In this document: in pieces, positions 56,653-64,000 of the stretch
Numbering within the stretch: the first letter of the stretch is position 1
How the letters are laid out: each line of letters opens with the position of its first letter
Assembly (NCBI GenBank): GCA_018340805.1
Contig: JACMZG010001914.1
Location: 11,632,772-11,696,771 of the forward strand
From: Microvelia longipes
Lineage: Eukaryota > Arthropoda > Insecta > Hemiptera > Veliidae
DNA length: 64,000 bases
Reading direction: 5' to 3'
Notes under the pieces: generated by a model
Databases searched by the model: none
What the model saw: the letters and a program-made list of their open reading frames with translations, nothing else
What the model was told of the DNA's origin: nothing
Made by a program: the position numbers and the translations under genes

Positions 56653-59600
56653 GAAATTTCATCGTGTTTACAGTCCTTTACTTCTTCAGTAGAAGTATTA
56701 TTTTAAGATTTAATGGCACTGTTGCCGATCTTACTCTATGTAAACTATTGTGGCAAAATTAAAAGAAGGCTATTAACAGCTTGTTAAAGATAAGATTCGG
56801 TATGGGTCTGAAATCAATTCTAAATATCCTTTAAGTTGGAGAACTATGAAAATTCACATCACCTTCATATGCTGTCAATAATATTCTCTTGATACTTCTT
56901 TGTGTGTAATAAATATTAACTGTTTTAAACTTACAACAAAATTATTTTTACATTGAATGGTTTTAATGTTTAGGCTTGATTTTCAAGAAAAATAATCTGT
57001 TTGCCTTTGGTAGTAACAAAACTGTTTAAATCGTTAGTATCTGAAAAATATAACAAGACATATTGAGAAATAAGAAGCAATTTAGTTTAATTTCCCTCGT
57101 AAAGAGTAAGTTTTTATTTTTTTACCTGTGAAATAAAAAGTGAATAAATAAAAAATGTGAAAGCGTTTCATAGGTGTTCCCTGTCTTTCTGTTAGCTTAA
57201 ACCTGCTTAAATTCTTAATTTTTTTATTAATTATAAAATATTTTAATTGAATTATTGGATTAACTTACATTTTACAATATTTTTTATTATATAACAAATA
57301 ATTTAGTTACAAATATTTTTTACGCTTAATAAATCACATTTTATTATTATTCACATCTCTTCATTTTTTTTGGTGTTTGAATTTTAAGTCCTTTAAGATT
57401 ATAATAATTAATTGGCACTATTTTCACACAATCGACCCATGTAAGAGGTCTAAATGCCTTGGATATTATCTACCTCGGAGGGGGGAAAGAACAAATCTCA
57501 AAGAAATTTAAATTTTTACTTTTGGATTTCTTTATCTATTATTTACATTTATTATCACATTGTCATAATTTACTGGTGTTTACGTTAAATTTTGTGTTTG
57601 ACTTTTAGTTACAAGTGTTTTAAGTGACGTACTTAAAATTATTTTGTTGATCTTCCATTTAATTCAACTTTTAATTGAAATAAACTTTATACCTCAAATT
57701 AAATTTAAAAAAAAAGTTCTTAAACGAACGATTTTATCAGATTTTTTTCTTAATAGTAACAGAAATGTGAAATTATTTTAGATCTATTAAATATGCAATC
57801 TGTGAGAAAAATAAAATTACGGTTTCATAAGGAGTTTTTAACTTATGAAGTGAAATTAATAAAAGTTCATAATTAATAAGTTTAATATATGAGACTTCCA
57901 TGATTCTCAGAATTAGTAAATACTAGATACGCCAGATATCTGATGCGTTATCTTATCTTCTTGGTTAAACTATTTTCTTCTGTTTTGAGCTTTTGAGCCC
58001 CCTCCCCTACCCTCAAATGATCTAAAATTTAATTCCAATATAAGTAATTACTTCTAATTATAAAATAAAATAAAAATAACCAAAACTTCGTATTTTGTCA
58101 TTGTATTTAATTTCATGATTTATCATTGTATTCCTTTTTTATTTTATATTATTAGTTTAGTTATCTGTCTTAAGGTATTATACATTTTCATGGTACTTTT
58201 GTCTGCTGAAACGAACAATGATTTTTGTTAACTTAAATTATATAACTTGCTCCGAAAATTGTTTTATTATTTGTAAGCAGTAAATGATTTTTTTCTAGTG
58301 TTTTCAATATTATTATTAAGTGATTTTTAATTAATTTCTTTACCTCTTATTGACTTGGTAAATTATTTGTTGCTGTGATCTTTTTATTTATGTTACCTTA
58401 GGAAGATCTAGAGGTTAAATCAATTTTAAACAAATAAAATCAGGAATGAATGAATTAATTTTATTTTAATAAAAATATCTTAATGAAGTGATTATTAAGT
58501 ACAATAAACTGAGGATGCTTTCAACTGAACTGCTGGTTTATAATTAACTTACCACTTGGACAGTTTTAATTCATGCATTTCCGCTTCATTGTATTGAGAA
58601 ATTAGTTTGGGAGGAAGGAAACCCTAATTCTATGTATTTTGATTGAATTTTCATTTCGTAACTGATTTATAAAAAAAGGGAAGATAATTTGTGCATTATT
58701 GAACTTTAAACTTGTTTAATTGTCCAGGTTGATCTCACCTTAACCATCAGTTAAATTACCTTTACTTTCTAAATCGTTTTTTTTAAATAGCGTTAATTTT
58801 TATGTAAGGTAAAATTAAACCAGTTGTAATGTATTTAGCCCATCGTTATAACTTATAATCAATTCATACGTGTTATGTTTTACCAATTTAAACTTTACAA
58901 TAAAGAAAGCTTTAATTGGTCTTCCTGTATTAAAATAAGTAGAAAATAGAGTAATAAATTGTATTTTTTTTGTGGTATACAAAGTCTTATTAATTTTGGG
59001 TGAAAAATATGATGTTTGCTGTGCACAAAATTAGGTTGACAGATATTTTTTATTTTAAGAGGGAGTGTTGTAGTAGAGCCCAACTAAGGCTGGTTGTAGT
59101 AGAGAAATCCTGTTTTTATTTTATTATGCTTTAGTTGGGGTTTTAATCCTGGCGAGGTACTGTTTTATTTGCTTTGATGGTAGTACTGTTTTACTGCCAT
59201 TAAGAAGTTTTTTTGAAGATTACTACTTACTATCTTTCCACATTTGGTGCAACAAGTGGTTTCTCTCTCATTCTACGATAATAATTTATTAAAGACTTGA
59301 CGATCTTATTGGTCCCTGTTAATATTTGTCCTCCTTGAATATTTTTAATTATTAATAAAAAATTAAATAATTTATGTACCATCTATGACATTTTATTACT
59401 CGATACAATTATTTACCAAGTCCATCCTTAAAAACCATCTCGATATAACTAAATTCGTGCATCAGTTCATTTTTCAAAAACTTTATTTATACTGGTCAAT
59501 TATTTAGTGATTAAATTATATAATAAAAATCTTGCTTTTTGCAAAGAGATTCTTTGGTTGTTAACTTTGTTATTTTAATCATTTTTAATTTTATCATTAG

Positions 59601-60118
59601 GACTTATTTTTTAGAATAATTTAAAAAAATTAACTTGAAGATGAATATTTTGTATCGATTTAAATGAATTCCAATTACTTTTAAATTTATAATGTAAGTA
59701 TTGTACAAAATTATATATATTTTAGAAGTTTTAAATTATTGATTTTGATGTACAATTTTTTATTATTAAATAAACATTTAAAATATTCAATTAAACTGTT
59801 CTTTTCTGTTCTGAAAAATTGTATTGTTTATTAAATTTTATTTTATTACTCTACAGTTTAAGTCCTAGATTTTTTACATGTACTCAAATACTACAAGGGA
59901 ATCAGTTTAATTGGTTCTCCATCTTATAACTGCTCCAGAAACATTTGAGTTTGTATTTTTTTTAGTGCTTTTGCACCTTTATAAAGCTAGGATTTTAAAC
60001 ATAGTGTAGTTTAAAAATTAGAAGGGACCATTAGCATACATTTAAAAATCAAATACATCAATTGTGTCAGAAATTGAGCCTAAAAAGTATGTCTATTCCA
60101 TTTTAAATGGCTTTTGTT
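56653..60118. other. Gene-free AT-rich DNA
   Basis: About 3.5 kb with no ORF, repeat or RNA gene that I can support. 59060-59100 has two copies of GTTGTAGTAGAG. Confidence 0.4.
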
Positions 60119-60651
60119 CAGTGGTTTTCAACCTTTAGGATACCGTGGCCTCCCTTAAAAAGTCCTTAGGCCCAAGGATACATGGCCCCCTCCCTTAAAA
60201 ATAAAGGAGTTCAATACTTTAAATAAACAAAAATTATTGTTTATTTTAAGTGGTGTCTTTACATTAACAAGACACCAAAAACTCTTGCAAAAAATGTTAG
60301 TTATTAAAATTGCATAGGGGTAGAAGACTACTCCTGCGTTTACTGTTTTTGTTATACTAGCTATCACAGAAACCTTCCTCATACCAGTACTTCTCTTGCC
60401 TGTAAACTCCAGTGTTCATGCTTAGTAAAACCTCTTTTCGATAGAAGCCAATAATTCATTCAAACTTTGTCCTTATATTTTTATACTTTTTGTAATAGTT
60501 ATGTAATATAATTCTGTGTGTTATTAAATTATATTATATAAAATATAAAATTAAAAAATATTATTTCATTAATACATTTAAAATATTTTTACACTAAGAG
60601 TATTGGGGCCCATCAAAACCCGTTCCAGGGCCTGCTGGTTAAGAACCACTG
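60119..60651. mobile_element. hAT-type MITE (CAGTGGTT ends)
   Basis: Starts CAGTGGTTTTCAACC and ends GGTTAAGAACCACTG, the classic hAT terminus. 533 bp, no transposase. Flanking 8-mers (CTTTTGTT, CGTTATGA) do not match well, so the target duplication has decayed. Confidence 0.85.
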
Positions 60652-62116
60652 CGTTATGACGTATCAACATGTCATATTGCTGTTGTTATTATTTTATGAC
60701 ATAGGTAAAAATATGGGTGTTATCCTATATATCAAATAATCAAAAAGACATGGTTGAATTTGTAAGAAAAGTCTTTAATTTAGGAGCCTTTAAAGTCTAA
60801 TTGTTATATCTGGAGCATAAAGTTATGGTGCAGAATTATAGAGGCTGTTGGAGCACAATTAATTACTTTCAGCCGTTTTTGGAGCCAAGCTGTCTCAAAA
60901 TCTTCCCGTTTTTCTCTCCTGTGATATGTGCTTTTGCTTACTTCCATTTTTAATGCGACTAAGTCTTTAATTTCCTTAGATATTAAAAGTAATAATATCA
61001 GGAATATAGTTGAAACTTATCCAATGTGCTATTCATATATCAAATCATCAGTCAATTAGATAGGTCCTAAAATTGAATACAAATTTATATATATAATTTA
61101 TCAAAGAGTCAACAATCTTTTTGTGAAATTGGGCGCAATAATTAATTATTGCGCAAATAATTAATAATAATTAATGACCATTCAAAGTTTATCTGTGTCA
61201 TGGTCTCCTGTAAATGAAAGTATAATGATTTTTTTAATTTTTGGATAAGGTCCCGAATTTCTCTAAAAAAATATTTTTAAGAACACTAATATTATCTTAC
61301 CATTTTTATTTTACTTTCCAATCCTGAGCTAACCATTTGAATATCTCCCTGTTTATTTAATATTTGCTTAATTATTTCAATATTTTATTGTTCAATTAAT
61401 CTCATTTTCTGCAATTACAATCAATTAACACCAAAAATCTTTCTCAAAACACCATAAACTTTTATTTGAGTGCATCATTATCAATAATTTATTATGTTCT
61501 TTATTTTGTAATATTATTGTTGTAATTATTTAAAGAAATGGTAATAAAATTTTTCTGTGTGGTCTCTTTTTAAATATATTTGTTGGGAAAAATAATGTCA
61601 AATGAAAGCAATAAAATACTGAAGGCCAATTGAAAGACTGGTTTTAAGAACTTCAGGAATTTTTTAGACTTGGTTTCTTACCTCTTTACTTTCCTTACTG
61701 ACTTCCTGTTCTGTTAAGATTGTTCTTTCAGTGGGCCTTTAGTTAATTTTACGATTATTCTTTAACCAATGATATGTTAATTGTTTTTACGTGATGCTAT
61801 GAGTATTTTACCATGAGTTAGTTGTATAATGAAAGCCTTTAATGAAGCTCTGTCAAAAATAAGTTAAGTTATGGATACAAATAAAATATATGATTATTTC
61901 TAAGTGTAACAGAAATTTGTATTTTTTTCAATCAAAACACTCATTGCCTAGGATAATGCAGTTCTTACTGGGTCTTTATTGTAGATTTACTTTTATCAAG
62001 AAAGCACCATTAAGCCAAAACTGCGGTGCAACCATTTTTTGCAAATTTTCTTTAGAAAATTATGCTTTGTTTGGATGACAGAAATTGAGGGGGGGAGTGA
62101 TTGCATTTGTCTTCCT
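60652..62116. other. Gene-free AT-rich DNA
   Basis: Contains a 22-bp perfect palindrome at 61133-61154 (GCGCAATAATT and its complement). No gene. Confidence 0.4.
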
Positions 62117-62760
62117 GGGCTCTATTTCACCTAAGTACAAGTCTTGTATAGTACAAGTTAACTAATAATTGTGTACAAGTGGTTTTTGTACAATTGTATT
62201 AAAAAACATTAGTAGGTTACAAGTTTTATCTTAGAGCTCTTAAAAAACTAACATATTTGTGTCAAATGCCATTAAAATTTGATTATCCCCCCCCCCTACA
62301 AATCGTACAAACTATTGTACTAAAACAACTAGTTACAAGTTTCAAAACATGATTAAAACCCTGTTTCATTTATATGAGTAAATTTTTTCGAATGCAATTA
62401 TTTCTAGAAAAGTAATAATAAATATTACTTCTCATATTTTAGAAATAATTGCCTTCTAAAAAATTTTCTCATATGAATATAACTGGGTTTTAATCATATT
62501 TTGACACTTGTAAAAACCAGTGTTTTACAAACTCATATTGATCACTAAATTATGAATAAACTAAAAGATAATGATAAAAACTAAATTTTATATTAGTAAA
62601 ATGAACTTTTAACACTGTCTACGTAGGTTCAGACTTTAGTAGAAAATTTACAGGTGAAGAGACAAGAAAATGTTGTTTATTAAATAGAAAATGAAACAAA
62701 TGTAAAAGTTTAAGTATTTTTGTAACTACAAGACGACTTGTACTTTTGTGAAACGGGGCA
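62117..62760. mobile_element. TIR element with inner hairpin
   Basis: Ends: GGGCTCTATTTCACCTAAGT, ACAAGTC left; GACTTGTACTTTTGTGAAAC, GGGGC right, inverted. An inner hairpin (62333-62512) has arms of about 75 bp (ACAAGTTTCAAAACATGATT vs AATCATATTTTGACACTTGT). No transposase. Confidence 0.75.
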
Positions 62761-63166
62761 CTGATAATAAAAATGTTTCTCTAAAATTTATATATATACA
62801 AATGAATAGGTGTATATATACCCTTGATTTGTCACCCAGCTCTCGAAGGAAAAGATTATGCTGGAATAATAGATGTATGTTTAGTTTCAACCCTTGCGAT
62901 TGGCTAACAATAACTCTTGAAGGCTTTCTCAAATCAAAAAGAGACTTGCCATACGTTGAAATGTTGGGGAGGTTAGAAAGACTATTGTTTGTAGATAGTT
63001 TATGACATAATCAACCCAAGTCGGGAGGTCATCAATTTTTAGCATTTCATGATTTTATTATGAAAATGATGTTTATGTTTTTAACTTTAACTAGTTGAGA
63101 GATAAATGAAATGAAAAAATTGAATCAAATAAATGAAGTCCAAAAAGAAGATAAAATACAAAAACA

Positions 63167-63172
63167 TTTATT
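63167..63172 (-). terminator. Nup43: Poly(A) signal of Nup43
   Basis: AATAAA on the minus strand about 31 nt after the Nup43 stop; position fits. Confidence 0.5.
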
Positions 63173-63203
63173 AAAAATAATAACTATTACAAAATTTCAC
63201 TAT

Positions 63204-64000
63204 TTATTTAAGTTGCAATGATTTCACAGCTATGATGCATTCGTTGTCAGTTCCACACAATAATCTGTCTCTGTTCATATCAATGCAGTTAGTGAAAAAT
63301 CTTGAATTATTTAGTAAACATTTAACATCTGGTATGACACTGTTAGTGTGTTCAAGGAGTAAACTTTGATCAACGTTTTCATTGTGTTGTTGTTTACGTA
63401 GAGAATCAAAAAGTTGGAAGAAATTAGCCCATTGCCATATTGTGCCGCGATTTGAGACAGAGAAAAGCATAGAATGGCGTGTAGGATGAAAACGTAGTTC
63501 TGATAAAGGATCGTCAGTTGTGTTGAACACACGGACTGGTATTGGTAAGTTTCTTGCGTCAAAAACAGAAATTTGACCGTTCCTTCCGCCACATACTATC
63601 ATGTGTCTTTCGGTAGGAAAAGATGTTAAACAAGTGACTCCTACTCTTTGAGATCTACATAGAGGAAATGATTGAGAAGGCATAATAGTGTTAGTACGGG
63701 TATCCCACAGAGAAACTGATCCTAATAAACTTCCCGTTAGTAATTCATCTTTAGATATAAACTTGATTGAATTCACTGGAACTGAACCATCTATATTACC
63801 TGAGTTGAGAACATTATCTACATTCATTAAACATATTTTACCATCCCTCGAAGATACAGCTAAAGTGTTTTCATATGTATCTAAAGACGAACAAGATATA
63901 TTACCACCGTACCATTCTTCTGAACTTCTTTTAATTTTTTCAATCATTTCTTTTGGATTTACTTTAACAACACCGACATTTCCTGAGTTCGTACAGTAGG
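63204..64000 (-). CDS. Nup43: Nucleoporin Nup43 (WD40), C-terminal part, cut by window edge
   Basis: 265 codons without an intron, stop TAA at 63206-63204; the frame stays open to the window end, so the first ATG at 63947 is internal rather than the start. WD40 blades are visible: SVSLWDTRTN, then GVTCLTSFPTERHMIVCGGR, GQISVFDARNL, LRFHPTRHSMLFSVSNRG and TIWQWANFF. The end (RDRLLCGTDNECIIAVKSL) matches the C-terminus of animal Nup43 (CGTDAE-like block followed by a short basic end). Nup43 is a beta-propeller subunit of the Nup107-160 Y-complex that scaffolds the nuclear pore and acts at kinetochores in animals. It is convergent with AGO1. Identification is from order and motifs; another WD40 protein is possible but less likely. 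Confidence 0.83.
   Translation of the reverse strand, partial: YCTNSGNVGVVKVNPKEMIEKIKRSSEEWYGGNISCSSLDTYENTLAVSSRDGKICLMNVDNVLNSGNIDGSVPVNSIKFISKDELLTGSLLGSVSLWDTRTNTIMPSQSFPLCRSQRVGVTCLTSFPTERHMIVCGGRNGQISVFDARNLPIPVRVFNTTDDPLSELRFHPTRHSMLFSVSNRGTIWQWANFFQLFDSLRKQQHNENVDQSLLLEHTNSVIPDVKCLLNNSRFFTNCIDMNRDRLLCGTDNECIIAVKSLQLK

Noticed and set aside
63688..63999. 103-codon + strand open frame
   Set aside because: Antisense shadow of the Nup43 coding sequence.

Overview
This is a stretch of AT-rich insect nuclear DNA. The host genes are split by spliceosomal introns, one gene is an insect-type Argonaute-1 starting MYPVGQ, and the non-coding DNA is full of eukaryotic transposons (Bel-Pao LTR element, LINEs, SINEs, hAT-like and other foldback MITEs). 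The insect order cannot be fixed from the sequence; a beetle is a guess. There is no operon, CRISPR or bacterial feature.

Layout: (1) 1-8.57 kb, the last two coding exons of an aspartyl/asparaginyl beta-hydroxylase (ASPH) gene on the + strand. A 7.0 kb Bel-Pao element with both LTRs lies in the intron between them, itself inserted into an older inverted-repeat MITE. (2) 8.6-14.8 kb, intergenic: a 43-bp tandem repeat, a long TA microsatellite, two large hairpins (one with perfect 76-bp arms) and copies of a repeat carrying a 5S rRNA-like segment. (3) 15.8-21.8 kb, minus strand: a three-exon mitochondrial ribosomal protein L53 gene, with a 64-residue single-pass membrane protein ORF starting 41 nt after its stop, a possible two-ORF transcript. 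(4) 23.25-49.12 kb, the complete Argonaute-1 coding region on the + strand. It has 17 exons whose phases all agree, 914 residues, and an intact D-E-D-H slicer tetrad. The introns are heavily loaded with repeats. (5) 49.1-63.2 kb, about 14 kb with no gene, very AT-rich; it may be a long AGO1 3' UTR, intergenic DNA, or both. It holds several MITEs and a 49-nt hairpin. (6) 63.2-64.0 kb, the 3' part of the nucleoporin Nup43 gene on the minus strand, running off the window.

AGO1 is the main effector of the microRNA pathway. Its own pre-mRNA would contain several long near-perfect inverted repeats, notably about 670 nt in intron 15. Such hairpins are potential double-stranded RNA substrates, so the small-RNA machinery could act on the transcript of one of its own components; this is inference.

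The most unusual observations are: a family of repeats containing a fragment recognisable as the 3' half of 5S rRNA; a LINE and a tRNA-like SINE sharing the same 3' tail; three layers of nested insertion; an orphan exon-like segment on the minus strand of AGO1 intron 8; and the MRPL53/small membrane protein pair.
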